DNA of 64,000 nucleotides from Pseudomonas sp. UBA6562. Its GTDB lineage: Bacteria; Pseudomonadota; Gammaproteobacteria; Pseudomonadales; Pseudomonadaceae. The stretch lies in assembly GCF_002434265.1 (NCBI RefSeq), contig NZ_DJJS01000006.1, positions 372,001 to 436,000 on the forward strand, read 5' to 3'. Positions within the stretch are counted from its first letter, which is position 1. Every line of letters starts with the position of its first letter. The notes under the pieces were generated by a model. The model saw nothing but the letters and a program-made list of their open reading frames with translations, had not been told where the DNA came from and ran no database searches. The position numbers were made by a program, and so were the translations under genes. Shown here piece after piece: positions 34,401 to 41,568 of the stretch.

Positions 34401-35803
34401 TGCAAGGCGCTGCCGCTCGGCCAATTGCGCAGCAGGCGCGCCCGGTCGCGGGCGTAGGCGGCGGCGAAGCTGCGCTGGGTGGCATGCTGGCACATGGCGT
34501 CGAGGTCGATCAGCGACCATTGCCCGTCGACCCAGAACAGGTTGTGTCCCTTGAAATCGCCATGGCTGATGCGTTCGCGGATCAGCTGTCGCATCAGGCT
34601 GACCAGCGCATCGACCTGCGCCTGCGGCGCCTGGCCGTCGTCCACATAGGGCGCGAAGCACTCGGTCAGGTCCGGGCCGTCGACGTAGTCGGTGATCAGG
34701 TAGGCGCGGCCACGCAGGCCCAGCACGCGCCGCTCCAGCACCGCCAGCGGGCGCGGGGTGGCGATGTCGAGGAAGGCCAGGCGCTGGCCTTCGATCCAGG
34801 AATGCCAGGCCCGGCTGGGGCGCCAGAAGCGCTTGAACCAGTGTGCGGTGTTCTTGATGTTGTAGCGCTTAATCACCAGCGCCCGGCCGCCCACCTCGAC
34901 GCGCGCCACGCTGGCGGCGCCGCCGGTCTTGTACAGGTGGCCCTGGTCGATCAGCGAGTCGGCCTGCTCCAGCACCGGCGACAGGGCGTCCACTTCGCTG
35001 CGGCGAATCGCCTGCAACTTCGACAGGCTGCGCTCGACGCTGAACAGGCTGCATTCGCGGCCGGCCTTGTCCAGGTAATCCTTCTGCCGCCAGGCGCGCA
35101 CCTTGTCGACTTGTTTCTGCAACGCCTCGAGCGGCAGCGCATGTTCGGCGTTGGCCAGCAGGTAATGCACCAGCAGCTCTTCGAGGAACGGCTCCAGACG
35201 CTTGGGCAACTGGGCGAAGAACACCCCGAGGTTTTCCAGCACGCGCTGGCGCGATAGGGGCTTACCTGGGGTTTCGGCCTTGATGCCGGCGCCGTCGATC
35301 AGGTACAGGCGCTCACCTTGGCGCAGCAGGTTGTCCAGGTGCAGGTCGTCTTGCCACAGGCCTACCGCATGCATGCGCGCCACGGCCGCCAGGGCCTCGC
35401 CGATCACCTGCTGTTGGCCGTCGCTCAATGCGGGCTGGGTCGCCACCTGCTGCCAGGCATCGTCCAGGCTTTGCGCCTGGCCGAGAAATTCGAACAGCAG
35501 CCAGCCGCCCTGGCCTTCGACCAGACCGTCGGCGAGCAGGGTCGGCGTGGTCAGGCCTTGCGCGGCCAGCAGACGCACGCCTTCGAGCTCGCGCTGGAAA
35601 TGCCGCGCCGCGTTGCCACCGACCAGCAGCTTGGCCAGCACTGGCGTGCCGCGCCACAGGGCCGCGCCCACGTAACGCTGGCCCGGCAACACGCGCAGCA
35701 GGCTGAGCAATTGCAGGTCGGCAGGCCCGGCGGCATCGGCCAGGGTCAAGGTCAGCGGCAGGCTCGGGTTGCGCCCGGCCTGTTTGAGTTCGGCCAATTG
35801 CAT
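34361..35803 (-). CDS. Tandem lipopolysaccharide-kinase-like protein (PA5006 type)
   Basis: 480 aa. Two InaA/WaaP-type kinase modules in one chain. The first (about 40-230) has the catalytic-loop segment WQDDLHLDNLL. The second (about 290-470) has SHGDFKGHNLFWV and SLIDLDAM. It is the last gene of the LPS core operon, begins inside the wapQ stop (ATGA), and probably phosphorylates or helps phosphorylate inner-core heptose at the inner membrane's cytoplasmic face. Its 3' end overlaps the toxin-like gene from the other strand. No terminator is visible between them. Confidence 0.85.
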   Translation of the reverse strand: MQLAELKQAGRNPSLPLTLTLADAAGPADLQLLSLLRVLPGQRYVGAALWRGTPVLAKLLVGGNAARHFQRELEGVRLLAAQGLTTPTLLADGLVEGQGGWLLFEFLGQAQSLDDAWQQVATQPALSDGQQQVIGEALAAVARMHAVGLWQDDLHLDNLLRQGERLYLIDGAGIKAETPGKPLSRQRVLENLGVFFAQLPKRLEPFLEELLVHYLLANAEHALPLEALQKQVDKVRAWRQKDYLDKAGRECSLFSVERSLSKLQAIRRSEVDALSPVLEQADSLIDQGHLYKTGGAASVARVEVGGRALVIKRYNIKNTAHWFKRFWRPSRAWHSWIEGQRLAFLDIATPRPLAVLERRVLGLRGRAYLITDYVDGPDLTECFAPYVDDGQAPQAQVDALVSLMRQLIRERISHGDFKGHNLFWVDGQWSLIDLDAMCQHATQRSFAAAYARDRARLLRNWPSGSALHQRLDALLPRLTE

Positions 35804-36555
35804 CAGCGCGCTCCCTTTTCACGGTGCCGGCGCAGCAGATGCTGTTGCCAGTCGCCCACCACCGCGCTGTCGGCGGGTTGGTCGAGGTAGGCGGCCAGCA
35901 GCAGGCGCAACTCGCCTTCGTTCCAGACGCGGGCGCGGCGCATCAGCGGCTCGAGGTCCTTGAGGCGGTCGCGGCGGCCGAACAACAGCGGCCGGGTCTT
36001 CTCCAGGTCGATCAACTGCGCCTGCCAGCCGCTGCGCCGTTCGCGCAAGAAGATGTGCTTGGGGTAGAAGCAGCCATGCACTTGCCCGGCACCGTGCAGG
36101 GTGCGCGCCAACTGGCCGCAGGCTCGCAGGATGCCGTCGCGCTGCGCGTCGCCCAATTCGGGCCACTGCGCCAGCAGGCCGTCCAGGTCGCGCCAGTCGT
36201 CCAGGGCGCGGGTCAGCAGCATCGCCCGATGCGCCTCACGATCTTTGCGCTGGCCGTAGAACACCGCCTGCAACGCCGGGATGCCGAGCGTCTGATAACG
36301 GCGGATGTTGCGAAACTCGCGGCTGAAGGTCGGCTCGCCGAAGGGTGCGTGCAGGGTGCGGGTCAGGTAGTCGGCCTGGCGCTTGAGGTAGTAGCCCTTG
36401 CCCTCCAGCTCCAGGCGATAGACGCTGCTCCAGCCGCCACGTCCGGTATTGGGTTCGTCGACGGCCTCGAGCTGCAAGCTCCACAACGCTTCGAAATCGT
36501 TCAGGCCGTGACGCTGCAACAAGGCGACGTCCTCGCTGGCCAGGTAATCGGTCAT
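35803..36555 (-). CDS. wapQ: LPS core kinase-like protein WapQ
   Basis: 250 aa. InaA-family kinase-fold protein: RGGWSSVYRLELEGKGYYLKRQ (nucleotide-binding start), then HGAGQVHGCFYPKHIFLRE and LIDLEKTRPLL (catalytic and metal segments). It overlaps its neighbours by 4 bases on both sides. By gene order it matches the P. aeruginosa PA5007 position. The phosphate acceptor is inferred to be inner-core heptose. Confidence 0.87.
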   Translation of the reverse strand: MTDYLASEDVALLQRHGLNDFEALWSLQLEAVDEPNTGRGGWSSVYRLELEGKGYYLKRQADYLTRTLHAPFGEPTFSREFRNIRRYQTLGIPALQAVFYGQRKDREAHRAMLLTRALDDWRDLDGLLAQWPELGDAQRDGILRACGQLARTLHGAGQVHGCFYPKHIFLRERRSGWQAQLIDLEKTRPLLFGRRDRLKDLEPLMRRARVWNEGELRLLLAAYLDQPADSAVVGDWQQHLLRRHREKGAR

Positions 36556-37286
36556 TCCCTTCCCTCGAAAAAGCTCAGCACCTGGGCGATGCGCCGTTTG
36601 TCTTTGCTATTGAGCCGCGCATGGCCGCGGTAGTGCAGGTAGAAGCGCAGGCGCTGGGTCGCCGAGAGGTGGTACTTGGCCACCTTGTCCAGGCAGGCCA
36701 GGTCCTTGATCACCCGATGGCGCAGCATGAAGCCACGCCAGAAGTCGCCGGTCGGGCAATCGATGAAGAACACCGTGCCCTGATCGTCGACCAGCAGGTT
36801 GCGCCACTTGAGGTCGTTGTGGGTGAAGTGGTGGTCGTGCATCACCCGCGTGTGGCGGGCCACCTGCCGGCACAGGTGCGCCACCCAGGCGCGGTCGGCC
36901 AGGCGCGGATCGTTGCGCTCGGCCAGCACCGAGAGGTCTTCGGTGCGCGGCAGCTCGCGGGTGATCATCGCGCCACGGCCAAAGGCCAGGCCCTTGCGCT
37001 CCAGGCCCCAGGCGACCACTTCGGCGGTGGGGATGCCCCACTTGGCGAACTGCTTGAGGTTCTGCCACTCGGCCTTGATCCGCGGGCGGCCCAGGTAGCG
37101 GCGCAGGCCCTTGCCGGCGCCGGTGTAGCGCTTGACGTAGTAGTTGACGCCGTCACGCTCGACGCGCACCACTTCACTGAGCGGGTCGCGGGTCAGGCGC
37201 TCGCCTTGCAGGGCGAACACCGCCTCCAGGCTGCCGAAGTCCGCAGCCAGGTGTCGATAACCCGGCTCCAAGGTCCAGCCGGCCAT
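36552..37286 (-). CDS. wapP: LPS core kinase WapP
   Basis: 244 aa. Kinase-fold protein with VNYYVKRYTGAGKGLRRYLGRPR, the catalytic FTHNDLKWRNLLVDD, and FFIDCPTGDFW (metal binding). It begins MAGWTLEPGYRHLA at 37286, overlapping the waaP stop by 1 base. Core-heptose phosphorylation is essential for outer-membrane stability in Pseudomonas, and WapP works beside WaaP. Confidence 0.9.
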   Translation of the reverse strand: MAGWTLEPGYRHLAADFGSLEAVFALQGERLTRDPLSEVVRVERDGVNYYVKRYTGAGKGLRRYLGRPRIKAEWQNLKQFAKWGIPTAEVVAWGLERKGLAFGRGAMITRELPRTEDLSVLAERNDPRLADRAWVAHLCRQVARHTRVMHDHHFTHNDLKWRNLLVDDQGTVFFIDCPTGDFWRGFMLRHRVIKDLACLDKVAKYHLSATQRLRFYLHYRGHARLNSKDKRRIAQVLSFFEGRE

Positions 37287-38092
37287 CAGAGTGCATCCCC
37301 GTAACGCTGCTTGCGCGCGTAGAGCTTGTGCGCCTTGCGTTGCAGGTAGGCGAGCAAGGCGGCCTCGTCGCGCAGTATCTGGCGCAGCGGGCGCTGGAAG
37401 TAGCCGCGCAGGAAGCGCAGCTCGTCGCGCGGGGTCAGGCCGATGTCCAGCGCCGAGAAGTACAGCGCGGCCAGGTCCTTGTCGCGCCAGCGGCGGCTGA
37501 TGCGCGTGCGCGTCTGCGCGCGGTGCAGGTCGATCAGCGACAGCTTCAGCGTGCCCGGGGCGATGGGCCGGTCGGTGTGCAGCAGGAAGTGGCAGATGTA
37601 GCAGTCGCGGTGGTTGACCCCGGCGCGGTGCATGGTGCCGGTCATGCGCGCCACCTCGGCGATCAGCGCGTGCTTGAGGGCCGGCGCCGGTGGCTGCTGG
37701 CGCCAGTCCAGGCTGAAGTCTTCCAGGCTGACGGTCGGCGCCAGTTCTTCGGTGACGATGAACGAATGCTGGTGTGCCGGATTGCTGCCGCGCTCGCCGT
37801 AGGCCACGGCGGTCATGGTCGGCACGCCGGCCTGGTGCAGGCGCTCGATGGCGCGCCATTCCTGGCCGGCGCCAAGCACCGGCAGCTTGGCGCTGAACAG
37901 GTTCTTGAACACCTCGCCCCAGCCGATGCCGCGGTGGATCTTGACGAAGTAACCAGCGCCGTCGACTTCGGTACGCAGCGTGCGGCGCCCTTCGAGCTCG
38001 CGGTACACCTCGCCCTGCAACCCCTCGACGGCCTCGAACGGGTCGCGCCCGGCCCACAGTTGCTTGAATGGCTCAGCCAGAATCAGCTTCAT
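37286..38092 (-). CDS. waaP: LPS heptose I kinase WaaP
   Basis: 268 aa, the same length as P. aeruginosa WaaP as I recall it. It adds phosphate to heptose I. Motifs: GAGYFVKIHRGIGWGEVFKNLF, catalytic AGVNHRDCYICHFLL, and LKLSLIDLHRAQTR. It begins MKLILAEPFKQLW with an ATGA overlap to waaG. The longer reading frame on this strand is an artefact of waaG in another phase. Confidence 0.94.
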   Translation of the reverse strand: MKLILAEPFKQLWAGRDPFEAVEGLQGEVYRELEGRRTLRTEVDGAGYFVKIHRGIGWGEVFKNLFSAKLPVLGAGQEWRAIERLHQAGVPTMTAVAYGERGSNPAHQHSFIVTEELAPTVSLEDFSLDWRQQPPAPALKHALIAEVARMTGTMHRAGVNHRDCYICHFLLHTDRPIAPGTLKLSLIDLHRAQTRTRISRRWRDKDLAALYFSALDIGLTPRDELRFLRGYFQRPLRQILRDEAALLAYLQRKAHKLYARKQRYGDAL

Positions 38093-39213
38093 GGGCGGGG
38101 CTCCGCGAGGATCACGTCGGCGGCATGCTGCGGCATGCTGTAGAGGTCGGCGCTGTCGGCGAAGGCCAGGCCGTTGCGCGACCAGGCGGCGCGCCGGTCG
38201 GGCGCCTGGAGCATGCGTGCCAGGTAGTCGTCGAGCTGCGCCTGGGCGAAAGGCTCGTCGAGCACCAGGCCGCAGTCGGCTTCTTCGATGTAATGGGCAT
38301 AGCCACACACCTTCGACACCAGCACCGGCAAGCCGGCCACCAGAGCTTCGAGCAGCACGGTGCCGGTGTTTTCGTTGTAGGCGGGGTGGATCAACAGGTC
38401 GGCGCCGAGCAGAAAACGCGGGATGTCGCTGCGGCCCTTGAGGAACTGCACCTGCTCGCCCAGGCCCAGGGCGGCGCTTTGCAGCTGGAACACCTTGGGG
38501 TCGTCCTGCCCGATGACCAGCAGCCGCGTGCGCTTGCGCAAGTCGCCGGGCAAGGCGGCCAGCGCCTTGAGGCTGCGGTCCACGCCCTTGGTCTTGAAGC
38601 CCGAGCCGATCTGCACCAGCAGCAGTTCGTCGGCGCCGACGTCGAACTCCTGGCGCAGGCCAGCCCGGATGTCTTGGGCGTTGGCCGGTGCGCGGCGGTC
38701 CTGGGAGATGCCTGGCGGCAGCAGGTGGAAGCGTTCGGCCGGGGTGCCGTAGTGCTTGACGAACAGCGGCTGCTGCACCTCGGAGATCATCAGCACCTGG
38801 GTCTTGGACTCGCGGACGAACACTGCCCGCTCGTAGTCGGCGAAATGCTTATAGCGGCCCCAGCGACGGTACAGGTTGCCGCGCAGGGTCTGGGCCTTGT
38901 CTTCGAAGCAGCCGTCGGCGGCGTAGTACACGTCCAGGCCCGGCATCTTGTTGAAGCCGATCAGGCGGTCGACCGGGCGCCTCGCCAAGTCGGCCGCCAT
39001 CCACGCGCTGAGCTTCTCGTTGCGGCGGTGGTTGAACAGCGCCTTGACCGGCGCCACCAGCACTTCGAAGCCAGGGGGGATGTCGCCTTCCCAGATCAGG
39101 GTGTAGACGCGGATCTGGTGCCCGCGTTGCTGGCACTCCAGGGCGATGCGCATGAAGTCGCGCTGCAGGCCGCCGAAGGGAAAGTATTTGTAGAGCACGA
39201 AAGCCAGTTGCAT
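38089..39213 (-). CDS. waaG: LPS glycosyltransferase WaaG (GT4)
   Basis: 374 aa. Adds the first hexose (galactosamine or glucose type) to heptose II of the core. The start LAFVLYKYFPFGGLQRDFMRIA is the WaaG signature. The C-terminal GT4 motif is HPAYNENTGTVLLEALVAGLPVL with the E-x7-E glutamates. The ATG at 39213 is preferred over an in-frame TTG one codon earlier. It overlaps the waaC stop (ATGA). Confidence 0.94.
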   Translation of the reverse strand: MQLAFVLYKYFPFGGLQRDFMRIALECQQRGHQIRVYTLIWEGDIPPGFEVLVAPVKALFNHRRNEKLSAWMAADLARRPVDRLIGFNKMPGLDVYYAADGCFEDKAQTLRGNLYRRWGRYKHFADYERAVFVRESKTQVLMISEVQQPLFVKHYGTPAERFHLLPPGISQDRRAPANAQDIRAGLRQEFDVGADELLLVQIGSGFKTKGVDRSLKALAALPGDLRKRTRLLVIGQDDPKVFQLQSAALGLGEQVQFLKGRSDIPRFLLGADLLIHPAYNENTGTVLLEALVAGLPVLVSKVCGYAHYIEEADCGLVLDEPFAQAQLDDYLARMLQAPDRRAAWSRNGLAFADSADLYSMPQHAADVILAEPRP

Positions 39214-40271
39214 CAACGAACATCCTCAGCCAGCAGCAGCGCGCTCAGGCGGCTCGCCACATGCTCGGGATTCAGGCGAGTGAAGCACAGGGGCCACTCG
39301 CGTTTGAGATCGAACCGGCGCAGGTCTTCGGCGCTCGGTTTGTAGGTGCACTTCTTTTGCAGGCACGGGGCGCAGGGGAAATCGCTGGCCTGGTGCACTT
39401 GGGAGCGGCCGTAGGCGCCGGTCAAGCCGGGGTTGGTCGGGCCGAACAGGGAAATGGTCGGCACGTCCAGTGCCGCGGCCAGATGCCCAAGCCCGGTATC
39501 GACCGCCACGCAGGCCTTGGCCGCGGCCAGCACGCGGGCCACGCCGACCAGGTTCAGGCGCGGCAGCACCTGGCAGTGGCTCAAGCCCTGGGCGATGCGT
39601 TCGGCGCGGGCCTTCTCGGCCTCGTTGCCCCACGGCAGGCAGACTTGCAGCTTGCGCCGCCCCATGCGCTCGGCCAGCTCGCGCCAGTAGGCCTCCGGCC
39701 AATGCTTGGTGGCCCAGGTGGTGCCATGCAGGAACACTACGTAGGGCGCGGCGGGCGGCAGTTGCAGACGGGCCAGGTCCAGGCCGTAGTCGCCCAGGCC
39801 TTCGGGCAGGTCGTAGGCCAGGGCCATGGCGAACAGTTGCCGCGTGCGTTCGACGGCATGTTGGCCGACCGCGACCGACAGGCGCCGGTCGTAGAAGCGG
39901 CTCGACAGCCCTTCGCGCGCCGAATAGCGGTCCAGCCCGGCCACCGGGGCCTTGACCAGGCGCGTCAGCCAGGCCGACTTGAGCAGGCCCTGGGCGTCGA
40001 TCACCAAGTCGTAGGTGTGCTCGCGCAGGCGCTGCCTGAACGCTTTGAACTCGCCGCTCTTGAGCGTTTGCCAGAGGCTCTTGCGCCAACGGCGGATGGC
40101 CACCGGAATCACTCGATCGACCGCCGGGTGCCAGGTCGGAATCTCGGCGAAGCCCTCCTCGACCACCCAGTCGAAGCGGATGCCGGGAATGGCCTGCGCG
40201 GCGTCGGTGAGGGCCGGCAGGGTATGGATCACATCGCCGAGCGACGACGTCTTGACGATCAGTACCCGCAC
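39213..40271 (-). CDS. waaC: LPS heptosyltransferase I WaaC
   Basis: 352 aa. Transfers the first heptose onto Kdo. It begins VLIVKTSSLGDVIHTLPAL and has the GT9 motif VAVDTGLGHLAAALDVPTISLFGPTNP. The start is a GTG directly after the waaF TAA. A CAPCLQKKC cysteine cluster appears near the C-terminus. Confidence 0.95.
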   Translation of the reverse strand: MRVLIVKTSSLGDVIHTLPALTDAAQAIPGIRFDWVVEEGFAEIPTWHPAVDRVIPVAIRRWRKSLWQTLKSGEFKAFRQRLREHTYDLVIDAQGLLKSAWLTRLVKAPVAGLDRYSAREGLSSRFYDRRLSVAVGQHAVERTRQLFAMALAYDLPEGLGDYGLDLARLQLPPAAPYVVFLHGTTWATKHWPEAYWRELAERMGRRKLQVCLPWGNEAEKARAERIAQGLSHCQVLPRLNLVGVARVLAAAKACVAVDTGLGHLAAALDVPTISLFGPTNPGLTGAYGRSQVHQASDFPCAPCLQKKCTYKPSAEDLRRFDLKREWPLCFTRLNPEHVASRLSALLLAEDVR

Positions 40272-41321
40272 TTAGTCGACCTCGGCCAGCAGGTTGATCG
40301 GCTGTGCGCCGTCGAGGCGTTGCAGGGCCGCGATCACGGCCTGGGGTTCGAGCAGGCGCAGGCAGTTGTAGTGGCCGAAACGACAGGTACGGTCGAAGCA
40401 GGGGCTGCACTCCAGCCCCAGGCGCACCACTTCCACCTGGTCGGCCAGAGGCGGTGTGAAGCCTGGCGAGGTCGAGCCGTAGACCGCCACCAAGGGGCGG
40501 TCGAGGGCGGCGGCGACGTGCATCAGGCCCGAATCGTTGGACACCACCGCGTCGGCGCACGACATCAGGTCGATGGCCTCGGCCAGGGAGGTTTCGCCGG
40601 CCAGGTTCACCGACTCTTCGCGCAGGCCGGGGATCAGCCGCTCGCGGATCGCTTCGCCGACCGGATGGTCCTTCTTCGAGCCGAACAGCCAGACCTGCCA
40701 GCCTTGGCGCACCAGGGCCTCGGCGACCTCGGCGTAGTGCTCGGTCGGCCAGCGCTTGGACTCGCCGAACTCCGCACCGGGACACAGCGCCAGCACCGGA
40801 CGGTCCAGGGCTAGACCGAACTTGGCCAGGGCAGCGTCGCGGCTGGCCGTTTCGATGCGCAAGGCGGGCTTGGGGTAAGGCTGCGGCAGCTCGGCGCCCG
40901 GCGCGTAGGCCAGGGCCATGAAACGCTCGATCATCAGCGGGTAGCGTGCCTTGTCGAGCGTGCGCACGTCGTTGAGCAGGCCCCAGCGCATTTCGCCACG
41001 CCAGCCGGTGCGGGTGGGAATCCCGGCAAAGAACGGCACCAGGGCCGATTTGAGCGAGTTGGGCAGCAGGATGGCCTGGTCGTATTGGCCCTTGAGCGAC
41101 TTGCCGATGCGCCTGCGGGTGCCCAGCTCCAGCGCGCCGTGGCCGAGTGGAAAGCTCAAGGCCTGGCGCACTTCGGGCATGCGCTCGAGCAGCGGCCGGC
41201 TCCAGTCGGGGGCCAGCACGTCGATGACGCAGTCGGGGTGACGCTGTTTCAGAACCTGGAACAGCGTCTGCGCCATCACCATGTCGCCGACCCAGCTAGG
41301 CCCAATGATCAGTATTCTCAT
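40272..41321 (-). CDS. waaF: LPS heptosyltransferase II WaaF
   Basis: 349 aa. Adds the second inner-core heptose. It starts MRILIIGPSWVGDMVMAQTLF and has GT9 segments LCPGAEFGESKRWP and VVSNDSGLMHVAAALDRPLVAVYGSTSPGF. It is the first gene of the waaFCGP-wapPQ operon, and GGAAAA serves as SD. A strong hairpin ends 16 bases upstream of the ATG. No ilvE lies between waaF and glnE, unlike P. aeruginosa. Confidence 0.95.
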   Translation of the reverse strand: MRILIIGPSWVGDMVMAQTLFQVLKQRHPDCVIDVLAPDWSRPLLERMPEVRQALSFPLGHGALELGTRRRIGKSLKGQYDQAILLPNSLKSALVPFFAGIPTRTGWRGEMRWGLLNDVRTLDKARYPLMIERFMALAYAPGAELPQPYPKPALRIETASRDAALAKFGLALDRPVLALCPGAEFGESKRWPTEHYAEVAEALVRQGWQVWLFGSKKDHPVGEAIRERLIPGLREESVNLAGETSLAEAIDLMSCADAVVSNDSGLMHVAAALDRPLVAVYGSTSPGFTPPLADQVEVVRLGLECSPCFDRTCRFGHYNCLRLLEPQAVIAALQRLDGAQPINLLAEVD

Positions 41322-41339
41322 GCGTTTTCCAGAACTCGA

Positions 41340-41368
41340 AAGGGCCGGCACTTGGGATGCCGGCCCTT
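41340..41368 (-). terminator. Hairpin just upstream of waaF
   Basis: 11-bp arms (AAGGGCCGGCA/TGCCGGCCCTT) with a 7-base loop are followed on the minus strand by TTTCG. It likely stops glnE transcription, but it sits so near waaF that it may act as an attenuator. Confidence 0.6.
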
Positions 41369-41568
41369 GGAGAAGTCGGCGGACATGCCGCGCCACGGAT
41401 GGCACGGCGGCTAGGCGCCGGTCTTCTTTCTTTATATTCAGGCTGTGTGGCGCACAGTGTACCACCCACTCGGCGCAACACACCCGGATGACGGATATGT
41501 CGCCGCCGCGCAGTCGATCGCGGATACGCCACAGTGATACGCAGCGCTGCCCAGCACGGTCCCCATCG

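Noticed and set aside
41322..41568. Search for ilvE between waaF and glnE, as in P. aeruginosa
   Set aside because: The gap is only 247 bases, with a hairpin and no aminotransferase sequence; the gene is simply not here.
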